A DNA stretch of 64,000 nucleotides from Thalassobaculum fulvum (GCF_014652915.1 NZ_BMZS01000011.1:186001-250000); one strand, 5' to 3'; shown: positions 25,053 through 34,469, counted from the stretch's first letter. The notes: a model not told the origin generated them from the sequence alone. Program-made: numbers and translations.

Positions 25053-25871
25053 ATGCGCGCGAAGATTCCCAACGTCGCTGCCGGTCTGCCGCGCACGGGA
25101 CCCGTCGACGTGGTGAACCCGGCCGGCCGCGGCGGCTTCGTGCTGGTCTGCGAGCATGCCGGGAACTTCATCCCGCCGGAGCTGCACGACCTCGGTCTCG
25201 GGCCCGGGTTGACCACCAGCCATATCGCCTGGGATCCGGGGGCGCTGCCGGTCGCGCGCGAGATGTCGCGGATCCTGGACGCGCCGCTGGTCGCCCAGCG
25301 CATGTCCCGCCTGATGTACGACTGCAACCGCCCGCCCGAGTCCGAGAGCGCGATCCCCGAGATCAGCGAGATCCACCCGGTGCCGGGCAATGCCGGGCTT
25401 ACGCCGAAGGCGCGCCGGGCCAGGGTGGACGCGATCTACGTCCCGTTCCGGGACACCCTGGCGGCCTGCATCGACGGCCGTGTCGCCGCCGGCGAGGCGC
25501 CGGTGATCGTTACCGTCCATTCCTTCACGCCGGTGTACAAAGGGGTCCGGCGCGAGCTCGACGTCGGGATCCTGCACGATACCGACACCCGGGTCGCCGA
25601 CGCCGTGCTGCGGCTTGCCGAGGCCGACGCCGACGTTGTGGTCCGGCGCAACCAGCCGTACGGTCCCGAGGACGGCGTGACGCATACGTTGCGGACGCAG
25701 GCGCTGCCGCGCGGGCTGGGAAATGTCATGATCGAGGTCCGCAACGACCTGATCCGGGACGGCGTCAGCCAGCGGGCGATGGCCGGGCGGCTGTCGCGGT
25801 GGCTGCTGGCGGCGCAGGCCGAGCTCGCCGCCGGCTCCGTCCCTTCACGCCAATCGCCGCGGGTCGGCTGA
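25053..25871 (+). CDS. N-formylglutamate amidohydrolase family protein
   Basis: A 272-residue putative zinc amidohydrolase. The family blocks are VLVCEHAGNFIPPEL, SHIAWDPGALPVA, MYDCNRPPESES and VTVHSFTPVYKG. The characterised relative HutG hydrolyses N-formyl-L-glutamate to glutamate and formate, but no other histidine-degradation gene is nearby. Its place as first gene before a TRAP transporter and a gamma-glutamyl ligase suggests a different N-acyl or gamma-glutamyl substrate (inference). The ATG at 25053 with a GGGGGA site is preferred over a GTG at 25032. Confidence 0.85.
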   Translation: MRAKIPNVAAGLPRTGPVDVVNPAGRGGFVLVCEHAGNFIPPELHDLGLGPGLTTSHIAWDPGALPVAREMSRILDAPLVAQRMSRLMYDCNRPPESESAIPEISEIHPVPGNAGLTPKARRARVDAIYVPFRDTLAACIDGRVAAGEAPVIVTVHSFTPVYKGVRRELDVGILHDTDTRVADAVLRLAEADADVVVRRNQPYGPEDGVTHTLRTQALPRGLGNVMIEVRNDLIRDGVSQRAMAGRLSRWLLAAQAELAAGSVPSRQSPRVG

Positions 25872-25888
25872 ACGCGGCCGGGGGAGCG

Positions 25889-26395
25889 ATGCCGAGAGCG
25901 ATCGAACTGTACGTGCGCTACGTCGAGGCCGTGAACCGGCGGGTCGGGCGGATCGCGATGTACCTGATCTTCGTGCTGGTCGGCATCCTGCTGTGGTCGT
26001 CGATCTCCAAGACCTTCTTCCTGCCGTCGCTTTGGACGCTGGAGATGGCCCAGTTCATGATGGTCGCCTACTACATCCTCGGCGGTCCGTACTCGATCCA
26101 GCTCGACGCCAACGTCCGGATGGACCTGGTCTACGGCAGCTGGTCGCCGCGCACCAAGGCCTGGGTCGACGCGTTCAGCGTGCTGTTCCTGATCTACTTC
26201 CTGGGCGTGCTGCTGTACGGCGGCCTGAACTCGACGATCTACTCGCTGGAGTACGGCGAGCGCAGCCCGACGGCCTGGCGACCGTATCTCTGGCCCATCA
26301 AGATCGTGATGTGCGTCGGCATCGGCCTGATGATCCTCCAGGCGGTCGCCGAGTTCTTCAAGGACCTCGGCCGGATCCGCGGGGAGCAGCTCTGA
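25889..26395 (+). CDS. TRAP transporter small permease (DctQ type)
   Basis: A 168-residue membrane protein with four predicted TM helices, the canonical DctQ size. It contains LWTLEMAQFMMVAYYILGG and the interfacial loop DANVRMDLVYGSWSPRTKAW seen in DctQ subunits. It starts 17 bp after the amidohydrolase gene behind a GGGGAGC site, and its stop overlaps the DctM start by 1 bp. Confidence 0.88.
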   Translation: MPRAIELYVRYVEAVNRRVGRIAMYLIFVLVGILLWSSISKTFFLPSLWTLEMAQFMMVAYYILGGPYSIQLDANVRMDLVYGSWSPRTKAWVDAFSVLFLIYFLGVLLYGGLNSTIYSLEYGERSPTAWRPYLWPIKIVMCVGIGLMILQAVAEFFKDLGRIRGEQL

Positions 26396-27717
26396 TGTCG
26401 TACGAGCTGATCGCGATCCTGATGTTCTCGGCCATGATGCTCATGCTCATGACCGGGCAGCGGGTGTTCGGGGCCATCGGCTTCGTCGGCGCCGCCGCCG
26501 CCATGCTGCTGTGGGGCACCGGCGGGTCCGACATCCCGTTCTCGGCGGCCATGAAGCTGATGAAGTGGTACCCGCTTCTGACCCTGCCGATGTTCATCTT
26601 CATGGGCTACGTGCTGTCGGAGTCGCGGATCGCCGACGACCTGTACCGCATGTTCCACGTCTGGATGGGGCCGGTGCGCGGCGGCCTGGCGATCGGGACC
26701 ATCGGCCTGATGGTGCTGATCTCGGCCATGAACGGCCTGTCGGTCGCCGGCATGGCGATCGGCGCCACCATCGCCCTGCCCGAGCTGCTGCGCCGCGGCT
26801 ACGACAAGACCATGGTCACCGGCGTCATCCAGGCCGGGTCGAGCCTTGGCATCCTGGTGCCGCCGTCCGTGGTGCTGGTGCTGTACGCCATGATCGCCCG
26901 CCAGCCGGTCGGCCAGCTCTGGCTCGCCGGCGTGGTGCCGGGGCTGATGATGGCCGGGCTGTTCGTGCTCTACATCGCGATCCGCTGTCACTTCCAGCCG
27001 CGCCTGGGGCCGGTGCTGCCGGCCGAGGAACGCGACATCCCGTTGTCCGAGAAGCTGAGCCTGCTGCGCGCCGGCCTGCTGCCGCTCGGCATCTTCGCGG
27101 CCATGATGGTGCCGTTCGTCAACGGCTGGACCTCGCTGGTCGAGAGTTCGGCGATCGGCGCCATGACGGCGTTCCTGGCGGCGGTGCTGAAGCGCCGGAT
27201 GACCCGCGAGGTGTTCGAGACCTCGGTGCGCCAGACCCTGGCGATCTCCTGCATGTTCATGTGGATCATCCTGGCGGCGCTCGGCTTCGGGGCGGTGTTC
27301 GACGGGCTCGGCGCGGTGCGGGCGATCGAGGACCTGTTCACCGAGCAGCTCGGCCTGTCGCCCTGGATGATCCTGATCCTGATGCAGCTCAGCTTCATCG
27401 TCATGGGCACGTTCCTGGACGACACCGCGATGCTGGTGATCGTCGCCCCGCTCTACGTACCGCTGGTGCAGGCGCTCGGCTTCGACCTGATCTGGTACGG
27501 GGTGCTGTACACGATCACCACCCAGATCGCCTACATGACGCCGCCGTTCGGCTACAACCTGTTCCTGATGCGGGCGATGGCGCCGCCGAGCATCAGCATC
27601 CACGACATCTACCGCTCGATCGTGCCGTTCGTGGCGGTGATGGTGATCGCGCTGGCGCTGGTCATGGCGTTCCCGCAGATCGCGCTGTGGCTGCCGCACG
27701 CCGTCTACTCGAAATAA
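26395..27717 (+). CDS. TRAP transporter large permease (DctM type)
   Basis: A 440-residue permease with about 12 TM helices. The DctM hallmarks are LTLPMFIFMGYVLSESRIAD, MNGLSVAGMAIGATIALPELLRRGYDK and AGSSLGILVPPSVVLVLYAM near the centre, and FLDDTAMLVIVAPLYVPL towards the end. It forms the sodium-driven transport pathway with the DctQ subunit. Confidence 0.93.
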   Translation: MSYELIAILMFSAMMLMLMTGQRVFGAIGFVGAAAAMLLWGTGGSDIPFSAAMKLMKWYPLLTLPMFIFMGYVLSESRIADDLYRMFHVWMGPVRGGLAIGTIGLMVLISAMNGLSVAGMAIGATIALPELLRRGYDKTMVTGVIQAGSSLGILVPPSVVLVLYAMIARQPVGQLWLAGVVPGLMMAGLFVLYIAIRCHFQPRLGPVLPAEERDIPLSEKLSLLRAGLLPLGIFAAMMVPFVNGWTSLVESSAIGAMTAFLAAVLKRRMTREVFETSVRQTLAISCMFMWIILAALGFGAVFDGLGAVRAIEDLFTEQLGLSPWMILILMQLSFIVMGTFLDDTAMLVIVAPLYVPLVQALGFDLIWYGVLYTITTQIAYMTPPFGYNLFLMRAMAPPSISIHDIYRSIVPFVAVMVIALALVMAFPQIALWLPHAVYSK

Positions 27718-27773
27718 CCGCAGAGAGCCCCGGCCAAGGGGCCGGAAACCCGGAACGAACAGGGGACTTCAAC

Positions 27774-28808
27774 ATGACGACACGACGCAAGATCCTGACG
27801 ACCGGCCTGGTCGGCGGCGCCGCCGCCCTGGCCGCCCCGGCCGTGCACGCCCAGAAGACCATCAAGTGGCGCATGCAGACCTATGCCGGCCCGGCGCTGG
27901 CCGAGCACGTGGTCAAGCCGGCGATCGACAGCTTCAACAAGATCGCCGGCGACCGCATGCAGATCGAGCTGTACTTCGCCGATCAGCTGGTCCCGACCGC
28001 CGAGCTGTTCCGCGCCATGCAGCGCGGCACCATCGACGCGGTGCAGTCCGACGACGACTCCATGGCGTCGCCGACCGAGGTGACGGTGTTCGGCGGCTAC
28101 TTCCCGTTCGCCAGCCGCTACAGCCTGGACGTGCCGGTGCTGTTCAACCAGTACGGCCTGAACGAGATCTGGGACGCCGAGTACTCCAAGGTCGGCGTCA
28201 AGCATCTGTCGGCCGGGGCCTGGGACCCCTGCCACTTCGCCACCAAGGAGCCGATCAACAGCCTCGAGGACCTGAAGGGCAAGCGGGTGTTCACCTTCCC
28301 GACCGCCGGCCGGTTCATGGCGCAGTTCGGCGTGGTGCCGGTCACCCTGCCGTGGGAGGACATCGAGGTCGCGGTCCAGACCGGCGAGCTCGACGGCATC
28401 GCCTGGTCGGGCATCACCGAGGACTACACCGTCGGCTGGGCCGACGTGACCGACTACTTCCTGACCAACAACATCTCCGGCGCCTGGGCCGGCTCGTTCT
28501 TCGCCAACATGGACCGCTGGAACGAGCTGCCCGACGACCTCAAGGAGCTGCTGAAGCTGACCATGGACAGCAGCCACTACTACCGCCAGTGGTGGTACTG
28601 GGGCGGCGAGGCGTCGCTGCGGGTCAACGGCACCAAGATGAAGCTGACCACCATCCCCGACGCCGAGTGGGACCAGGTCGAGAAGGCGGCCGTCAAGTTC
28701 TGGGACGAGATCGCCGCCGAGTCCGAGACCAAGAAGAAGGTCGTGGACATCTTCAAGAAGTACAACGCCGACATGCAGAAGGCCGGTCGCCCGTACCGGT
28801 ACAGCTGA
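27774..28808 (+). CDS. TRAP transporter substrate-binding protein (DctP type)
   Basis: A 344-residue periplasmic protein. TTRRKILTTGLVGGAAALAA is a Tat-type signal with cleavage near AVHA. The DctP fold is shown by MQIELYFADQLVPTAELFRA, KGKRVFTFPTAGRFMAQFG and GELDGIAWSGITEDYTVGW. The arginine equivalent to the carboxylate-binding Arg could be that of AGRFMA, which would imply an organic-acid ligand. It is encoded after the permeases rather than before them. Confidence 0.9.
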   Translation: MTTRRKILTTGLVGGAAALAAPAVHAQKTIKWRMQTYAGPALAEHVVKPAIDSFNKIAGDRMQIELYFADQLVPTAELFRAMQRGTIDAVQSDDDSMASPTEVTVFGGYFPFASRYSLDVPVLFNQYGLNEIWDAEYSKVGVKHLSAGAWDPCHFATKEPINSLEDLKGKRVFTFPTAGRFMAQFGVVPVTLPWEDIEVAVQTGELDGIAWSGITEDYTVGWADVTDYFLTNNISGAWAGSFFANMDRWNELPDDLKELLKLTMDSSHYYRQWWYWGGEASLRVNGTKMKLTTIPDAEWDQVEKAAVKFWDEIAAESETKKKVVDIFKKYNADMQKAGRPYRYS

Positions 28809-28818
28809 CGGCAAGGGT

Positions 28819-28938
28819 GTGGGTCCCGGATGCGTCCCGCCTGCCGGCGGGCCGCTCCGGGATGAGGGGCGGGGGAGGCGCTTCTCCACCCCCCTCATCC
28901 CGGCCGTAGCGGCGACGCCGCGGAGAGCCGGGACCCAC
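28819..28938. repeat. double-hairpin intergenic repeat, copy 2
   Basis: Outer arms GTGGGTCCCGG and CCGGGACCCAC at the ends, and inner hairpin CCGGGATGAGGGG with CCCCTCATCCCGG. It lies between the TRAP binding-protein gene and the glutamine-synthetase-like gene and could act as a bidirectional terminator or RNA-stability element. Confidence 0.8.
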
Positions 28939-29037
28939 CGGCCGCCTCGACGCATACGCCCACCACTCGCCGGGACTGGCGCTTCCCGGCGGACGTGATA
29001 CAGCAGCGCCCGATCAACCCTCATCGCGACGGACGAC

Positions 29038-30405
29038 ATGGCTGGCAGACTGACCCTCGACGAACTCAAGCAGGCCGTGGCCGACGGCACGATCGACACG
29101 GTGATCGTCGCCCAGGTCGACATGCAGGGCCGGCTGATGGGCAAGCGCATGCAGGGCGAGTACTTCGTCGAGAGCGCCTGGAAGGAGGTGCACTCCTGCA
29201 ACTACCTGCTGGCGACCGACCTGGAGATGACCACGGTCGAGGGCTACAAGTCGACCAGCTGGGAGGCCGGCTACGGCGACTACACCATGCGGCCCGACCT
29301 CTCGACCCTGCGCCGGGTGCCGTGGCTGGAGGGCACCGCCCTGGTGCTGTGCGACGTGCTCGACCACCACGGCCACGCCGAGGTGCCGCACGGCCCGCGC
29401 GCCATCCTGAAGAAGCAGATCGCCCGGCTCGAGGCCATGGGCATGAAGGCGATGATGGCCACGGAGCTGGAGTTCTTCCTGTTCCGCGACAGCTACGACG
29501 CCGCGCACGCCGCCGGGTACCGCAATCTCGCGACCCTCAGCAACTACAACGCCGACTATCACATCTTCCAGACCACCAAGGAGGAGGACGTGATCCGGGC
29601 GATCCGCAACGGGCTGCAGGGTGCCGACGTTCCGGTCGAGAACTCCAAGGGCGAGGCCGATGCCGGCCAGTGCGAGATCAACGTGCGCTACGCCGACGCC
29701 CTGACCATGGCCGACCGCCACGCCATCACCAAGAACGCCTGCAAGGAGATCGCCTGGGCCAAGGGCCGGTCGATCAGCTTCATGGCGAAGTGGAACACGG
29801 ACGCCGCCGGCAACTCCTCGCACATCCACCAGTCGCTGTGGAGCCTGGACGGCAGGCCGCTGTTCCACGACCCGGACGCCGAGAACGGCATGTCCGACAC
29901 CATGCGGCACTACATGGCCGGGCTGCTGCACAACGCCCGCGACGTCACCCTGTTCCTGGCGCCCTACGTCAACTCCTACAAGCGCTTCGTGAAGGGCACC
30001 TTCGCGCCGACCAAGGCGGTGTGGTCGCTGGACAACCGGACCGCCGGTTTCCGGGTGTGCGGCGCCGGCACCAAGGCGGTCCGCGTCGAGTGCCGGGTCG
30101 GCGGCGCCGACCTGAACCCGTACCTGGCGATGGCGGCCCTGCTGGCCGCCGGCATCGACGGCATCGAGAACGAGCGCGCCCTGGAGCCGGCCTTCGTCGG
30201 CGACGCCTATGGCGGCACCGGCGTGCCGGAGGTGCCGACCACCCTGCGCGAGGCGATCGCTGCGCTCGACGGCTCGGAGACCATGCGCCGGGCGTTCGGC
30301 GACGACGTCGTCGACCACTACCTGCACGCCGCCAGCTGGGAGCAGTCGGAATACGACCGCAAGGTCACCGACTGGGAAGTGGCGCGCGGCTTCGAGCGGG
30401 CCTGA
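29038..30405 (+). CDS. glutamine synthetase family ligase (gamma-glutamyl-amide synthetase type)
   Basis: A 455-residue GS-fold ligase. The metal and substrate motifs are present (ATELEFFLF, GEADAGQCEIN, SSHIHQSLW, RVECRVGGADLNPYL), but the adenylylation Tyr motif of GlnA is absent and the usual NGSGMH loop is replaced by AGNSSHIH. This is the pattern of PuuA/IpuC-type enzymes that join glutamate to an amine. Downstream aldehyde and alcohol dehydrogenase genes (19 and 5 bp gaps) fit a gamma-glutamylated amine pathway. The amine itself is unknown. Confidence 0.88.
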   Translation: MAGRLTLDELKQAVADGTIDTVIVAQVDMQGRLMGKRMQGEYFVESAWKEVHSCNYLLATDLEMTTVEGYKSTSWEAGYGDYTMRPDLSTLRRVPWLEGTALVLCDVLDHHGHAEVPHGPRAILKKQIARLEAMGMKAMMATELEFFLFRDSYDAAHAAGYRNLATLSNYNADYHIFQTTKEEDVIRAIRNGLQGADVPVENSKGEADAGQCEINVRYADALTMADRHAITKNACKEIAWAKGRSISFMAKWNTDAAGNSSHIHQSLWSLDGRPLFHDPDAENGMSDTMRHYMAGLLHNARDVTLFLAPYVNSYKRFVKGTFAPTKAVWSLDNRTAGFRVCGAGTKAVRVECRVGGADLNPYLAMAALLAAGIDGIENERALEPAFVGDAYGGTGVPEVPTTLREAIAALDGSETMRRAFGDDVVDHYLHAASWEQSEYDRKVTDWEVARGFERA

Positions 30406-30424
30406 CCCGCAAAGCGAGGAAACG

Positions 30425-31807
30425 ATGAGCACGATGATCCGCTGCATCTCGCCGATCGACGGCTCGGTGTTCGCCGAGCGTCCGGCGATGTCCCTGGAGG
30501 CCGCCCGCGCCGCCGTCGACGGGGCCCGCCGCCTGCAGGCGGAATGGGCCGCCCGGCCGCTGGCCGAGCGCATCGCCCTGGTCCGCGCCGGCGTCGCCCG
30601 GCTCGGCGAGATGAACGACGAGGTGGTGCCGGAGCTGGCCCGCATGATGGGTCGGCCGGTGCGCTACGGCGGCGAGTTCCGGGGCGTGAACGAGCGCGCC
30701 TCCTACATGGCCGACATCGCGGAGACGGCGCTGGCACCGGTCGTGGTCGAGGACTCCGATCGCTTCGAGCGCCGCATCCTGCGCGAGCCGCACGGCGTGG
30801 TGTTCGTGGTGGCGCCCTGGAACTATCCGTACATGACCGCGATCAACACCGTCGCCCCGGCGCTGATCGCCGGTAACGCGGTGGCGCTCAAGCACGCCTC
30901 GCAGACCCTGCTGGTCGGCGAGCGCATGGTGCGGGCGTTCGAGGAGGCGGGGCTGCCCAAGGGGCTGTTCGTCAACCTGTTCCTGGACCACGCCACCACC
31001 GAGGCGCTGATCGCCGGCCGGGCGTTCGACTTCGTCAACTTCACCGGCTCGGTCGGCGGCGGCCGGGCCATCGAGAAGGCGGCGGCCGGCACCTTCACCG
31101 GGCTCGGGCTGGAACTCGGCGGCAAGGACCCAGGCTATGTGATGGACGACGCCGACCTGGACGCCGCCGCCGACACCCTGATCGACGGCGCCATGTTCAA
31201 CTCCGGCCAGTGCTGCTGCGGCATCGAGCGGATCTACGTGGTCGACAGCCTGTACGACGCGTTCGTCGAGAAGGCGGTGGCGATGGTCAGCGGCTACAGG
31301 CTCGGCGACCCGCTCGATCCCGAAACCACGCTCGGCCCGATGGCCAATGTGCGGTTCGCGAAGGAGGCCCGCGCCCAGGTCGCCGAGGCGGTCGCCGCTG
31401 GCGCCCGGCCGCTGATCGACCCGAAGCTGTTCCCGCAGGACGACGGCGGCACCTACCTGATGCCGCAGATCCTGGTCGACGTGACCCACGACATGGCCGT
31501 CATGCGCGACGAGACCTTCGCCCCGGTGGTCGGCATCATGAAGGTGTCGGGCGACGACGAGGCGGTCCGGCTGATGAACGACAGCGAGTTCGGCCTGACC
31601 GCCTCGCTGTGGACCCGCGACGCCGGGCGCGCCGCGGCGATCGGCGCCCGCATCGAGACCGGCACCGTGTTCATGAACCGCGCCGACTACCTGGACCCCG
31701 GCCTGTGCTGGACCGGCTGCAAGGACACCGGCCGCGGCGGCGCGCTGTCGATCATCGGCTTCCAGAATCTCACCCGTCCCAAGTCCTACCATCTGAAGAA
31801 GGCGTGA
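30425..31807 (+). CDS. NAD(P)-dependent aldehyde dehydrogenase
   Basis: A 460-residue ALDH-superfamily enzyme. The cofactor region is VVAPWNYPYMTAINT with KHAS in place of the common KPSE. The oxyanion Gly-rich FTGSVGGGR, the general base in LELGGKDPGYV and the nucleophile within SGQCCCGIE (Cys 263-265) are intact. It has 461 codons, a little shorter than the usual 480-500. It lies between the glutamine-synthetase-like and iron-ADH genes and probably oxidises the aldehyde made by the latter. Confidence 0.93.
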   Translation: MSTMIRCISPIDGSVFAERPAMSLEAARAAVDGARRLQAEWAARPLAERIALVRAGVARLGEMNDEVVPELARMMGRPVRYGGEFRGVNERASYMADIAETALAPVVVEDSDRFERRILREPHGVVFVVAPWNYPYMTAINTVAPALIAGNAVALKHASQTLLVGERMVRAFEEAGLPKGLFVNLFLDHATTEALIAGRAFDFVNFTGSVGGGRAIEKAAAGTFTGLGLELGGKDPGYVMDDADLDAAADTLIDGAMFNSGQCCCGIERIYVVDSLYDAFVEKAVAMVSGYRLGDPLDPETTLGPMANVRFAKEARAQVAEAVAAGARPLIDPKLFPQDDGGTYLMPQILVDVTHDMAVMRDETFAPVVGIMKVSGDDEAVRLMNDSEFGLTASLWTRDAGRAAAIGARIETGTVFMNRADYLDPGLCWTGCKDTGRGGALSIIGFQNLTRPKSYHLKKA

Positions 31808-31812
31808 CCGGC

Positions 31813-32961
31813 ATGTCGTCCCCGACCGCGAACTGGAGCTACCCGACCGCGATCCGCTTCGGCGCCGGCCGGATCAAGGAACTGCCGCAGGCCTGCGCCG
31901 CCGCCGGCATCGAGCGACCGCTGCTGGTGACCGACCGCGGCCTCGCCGCCCTGCCGATCACGGCGGCGACCCTGGACATCCTGGAGGCCGCGGGCCTGGG
32001 CCGGGCGATGTTCTCGCAAGTCGACCCGAACCCGACCGACGTCAACCTCGCGGCCGGCGTCGACGCCTTCAGGGCCGGCGGCCATGACGGGGTGATCGCG
32101 TTCGGCGGCGGCTCCGGCCTCGACCTCGGCAAGCTGGTGGCGTTCCAGGCCGGCCAGACCCGGCCGGTGTGGGACTTCGAGGACATCGGCGACTGGTGGA
32201 CCCGGGCCGACGCAAGCGCGATCGCGCCGAACATCGCGGTGCCGACCACCGCCGGCACCGGCTCCGAGGTCGGCCGCGCCGGCGTCGTGACCAACTCGCA
32301 GAGCCACGTGAAGAAGGTGATCTTCCACCCGAAGATCCTGCCGTCGGTGGTGATCTGCGATCCCGAGCTGACGGTCGGCATGCCGAAGCCGATCACCGCC
32401 GGCACCGGGCTCGACGCCTTCGCGCACTGCCTGGAGGCGTACTGCAGCCCGTTCTACCACCCGATGAGCCAGGGCATCGCGCTCGAGGGCATGCGGCTGG
32501 TCAAGGAATACCTGCCGCGGGCCTATGCCGACGGCTCCGACATCGAGGCGCGCGCCCACATGATGAGTGCCGCCGCCATGGGCGCGGTCGCCTTCCAGAA
32601 GGGGCTCGGCGGCATCCACGCGCTCTCGCACCCGGTCGGCGCGGTCTACAACACCCACCACGGCACCACCAACGCGGTGGTGATGCCGGCGGTGCTGCGC
32701 TTCAACCGGGAAGCGGTCGAGGACCGGCTGGCGGCGGCGGCGGCCTATCTCGGGGTCGGCAGCAGCTTCGACGCGTTCTACGACCTGGCACTGAGGCTGC
32801 GGGCCGAGATGGGCATCCCGGAGAAGCTGCGCGACCTCGGGGTCGGCACCGACCGGATCGACGAGCTGGCCGCCATGGCGATCGTCGACCCGACCGCCGG
32901 CGGCAACCCGGTCGAGCTCACCCTGGACGCCGCCAAGGCGCTGTTCCACGAGGTGATCTGA
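31813..32961 (+). CDS. iron-containing alcohol dehydrogenase
   Basis: A 382-residue group III dehydrogenase. The NAD-binding segment is AFGGGSGLDLGKL, then PTTAGTGSEVGRAGV. The metal site is spread over LDAFAHCLEAY and GIHALSHPVGAVYNTHHG. It converts a primary alcohol to an aldehyde or the reverse. It is the third gene of the ligase-ALDH-ADH operon, starting 5 bp after ALDH. This is consistent with oxidation of an amino-alcohol-derived intermediate, although the reductive direction cannot be excluded. Confidence 0.92.
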   Translation: MSSPTANWSYPTAIRFGAGRIKELPQACAAAGIERPLLVTDRGLAALPITAATLDILEAAGLGRAMFSQVDPNPTDVNLAAGVDAFRAGGHDGVIAFGGGSGLDLGKLVAFQAGQTRPVWDFEDIGDWWTRADASAIAPNIAVPTTAGTGSEVGRAGVVTNSQSHVKKVIFHPKILPSVVICDPELTVGMPKPITAGTGLDAFAHCLEAYCSPFYHPMSQGIALEGMRLVKEYLPRAYADGSDIEARAHMMSAAAMGAVAFQKGLGGIHALSHPVGAVYNTHHGTTNAVVMPAVLRFNREAVEDRLAAAAAYLGVGSSFDAFYDLALRLRAEMGIPEKLRDLGVGTDRIDELAAMAIVDPTAGGNPVELTLDAAKALFHEVI

Positions 32962-32987
32962 CCCCCTTCGGGAACGCCCGTCGCTTT

Positions 32988-33100
32988 GTGGGTCCCGGAT
33001 CGTCGCTGCGCGCCGTCCGGGATGAGGGGCGGGGTATGGTCTGCCTTCCCGCCCTCATCCCGGCCGCAGGGGTGTAGCCCCGGAGAGCCGGGACCCGCCA
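32988..33100. repeat. double-hairpin intergenic repeat, copy 3
   Basis: Begins GTGGGTCCCGGATC and ends GAGAGCCGGGACCCGCCA; the inner hairpin uses CCGGGATGAGGGCGGG-like and CCCGCCCTCATCCCGG arms. It sits directly after the iron-ADH gene. Confidence 0.75.
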
Positions 33101-33201
33101 CTCCCCCACGTCGCCTCTTGCCCGGCGCCGCCTGCTGGCTATCTTCAGCCCCCGAAGCGCCCCCCGGCACGGCGGCGGGCCATGACGGGCGGGACGCGTC
33201 C

Positions 33202-34392
33202 ATGAAGGCTCTCGGGCTGAACTGGCAGATCGGCAGCAATTACGGCTGGGGCACCTACGGGATGGAGCTGGCGCTCCACCTGTTCCGGCGCGGCGGGCCG
33301 CGGACCGTGCTGCTGCAGGGCGCGGCCGATTTCCGCACCGACGAGCTGCAGTTCGCGCGGCTCGACTACATGGTGCGCTCCTCGGCCAAGGCGGTCGCCG
33401 GCGACCGGCAATGGTTCGACCTGTACCGGCCCGGCAACGGCCTGGTGGTGGCGCACGCGCTCGGCAACAACGCCGAGCCGGCGTTCGCGCCGAACCGGGT
33501 CGCCGTCGCCGCCGACCGGGAGGTCGCGCTGACCTTCATCGAGAACACCGCCTGCAGCGAGGCCGCCCGGCGGCGCTTCGCGTCCTTCCCGCTGGTGGTC
33601 GCAGGCTCGGACTGGTGCCGCGACATGCTGGCCGGGCTCGGTGCCGCGAACCCGGTCTCCTGCATCCAGGGCATCGACCCGTCGGTGTTCCACCCGGCGC
33701 CCCGGCGCGGCGACTTCCGGGACCGCTTCGTGATCTTCAGCGGCGGCAAGCTGGAGTACCGCAAGGGCCAGGACATCGTGCTGGCGGCGGTTCGCGCGTT
33801 CCGCTCGCGGCACCCTGAGGCCCTGCTGGTCACGGTCTGGGGCAATGTCTGGAAGCAGTCGCGCGGCATCGCGCAGTTCCGGCACTCGCCGCACGTCGCC
33901 GGTCCGCCGCCGGTGTCGCCGGAGAAGGGCATCGACTGGCTGTCCTGGATGCGCGAGCTCGGCGTCGCCCTGAACGACATCACGATGTTCGGGTTCTTCA
34001 CCCACGACCGGCTGCCGCTGCTGATGCGCGAGGCCGACGTGGCGCTGTTCCCGAACCGGGCCGAGGGCGGCACCAACCTGGTGGCGATGGAGGCGATGGC
34101 CTGCGGCGTGCCCACCATCCTGTCGGCCAACACCGGGCATCTCGACATCATCGCCGACGGCGCCTGCATCCCGCTGCGCAGCCAGCGCCCGGTGGCGGCC
34201 GACGAGCCCGGGCTCGGCACCGAGGGCTGGGGCGAATCCGACGTGGACGAGATCGTCGAGGCGCTGGAGCGGGTGTGGCAGGACCGCGAGGCGGCGCGGG
34301 CGATCGGGGCGGCCGGCGCCGCGCACATGGCGCGGTTCACCTGGGCGGCTCAGCTCGACAAGCTGATGGGGCTGATCGAAGGGCAGGCCTGA
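33202..34392 (+). CDS. glycosyltransferase, GT4/GT-B type
   Basis: A 396-residue GT-B glycosyltransferase. The C-terminal nucleotide-sugar domain has IFSGGKLEYRKGQDIVLAAV and the EX7E-type motif NRAEGGTNLVAMEAMACGVP. The N-terminal acceptor domain starts LGLNWQIGSNYGWGTYGMEL. No polysaccharide cluster is adjacent, so the acceptor is unknown. The ATG at 33202 opens the first beta strand. Codon use is like its neighbours. Confidence 0.87.
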   Translation: MKALGLNWQIGSNYGWGTYGMELALHLFRRGGPRTVLLQGAADFRTDELQFARLDYMVRSSAKAVAGDRQWFDLYRPGNGLVVAHALGNNAEPAFAPNRVAVAADREVALTFIENTACSEAARRRFASFPLVVAGSDWCRDMLAGLGAANPVSCIQGIDPSVFHPAPRRGDFRDRFVIFSGGKLEYRKGQDIVLAAVRAFRSRHPEALLVTVWGNVWKQSRGIAQFRHSPHVAGPPPVSPEKGIDWLSWMRELGVALNDITMFGFFTHDRLPLLMREADVALFPNRAEGGTNLVAMEAMACGVPTILSANTGHLDIIADGACIPLRSQRPVAADEPGLGTEGWGESDVDEIVEALERVWQDREAARAIGAAGAAHMARFTWAAQLDKLMGLIEGQA

Positions 34393-34469
34393 CAAAAGCT
34401 TGGGCCGGGCGGCCGCAACCGCCCTATCATGCCGCCTCCCGCCCGCGTGACTTCCGTCGGAACTCCCGG

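Noticed and set aside
25053-25871. Assignment as hutG of histidine degradation
   Set aside because: No hutH, hutU, hutI or hutF homologue is in the window and the neighbours are a TRAP system and gamma-glutamyl-type enzymes, so only the family name is used.
28819-28938. Rho-independent terminator
   Set aside because: The hairpins are strong but there is no U-tract, and the same element recurs at many sites including within operons, so it is better described as a repeat.
29038-30405. Assignment as ammonia-assimilating GlnA
   Set aside because: It lacks the adenylylation tyrosine motif and the standard NGSGMH loop and is in an operon with ALDH and ADH.
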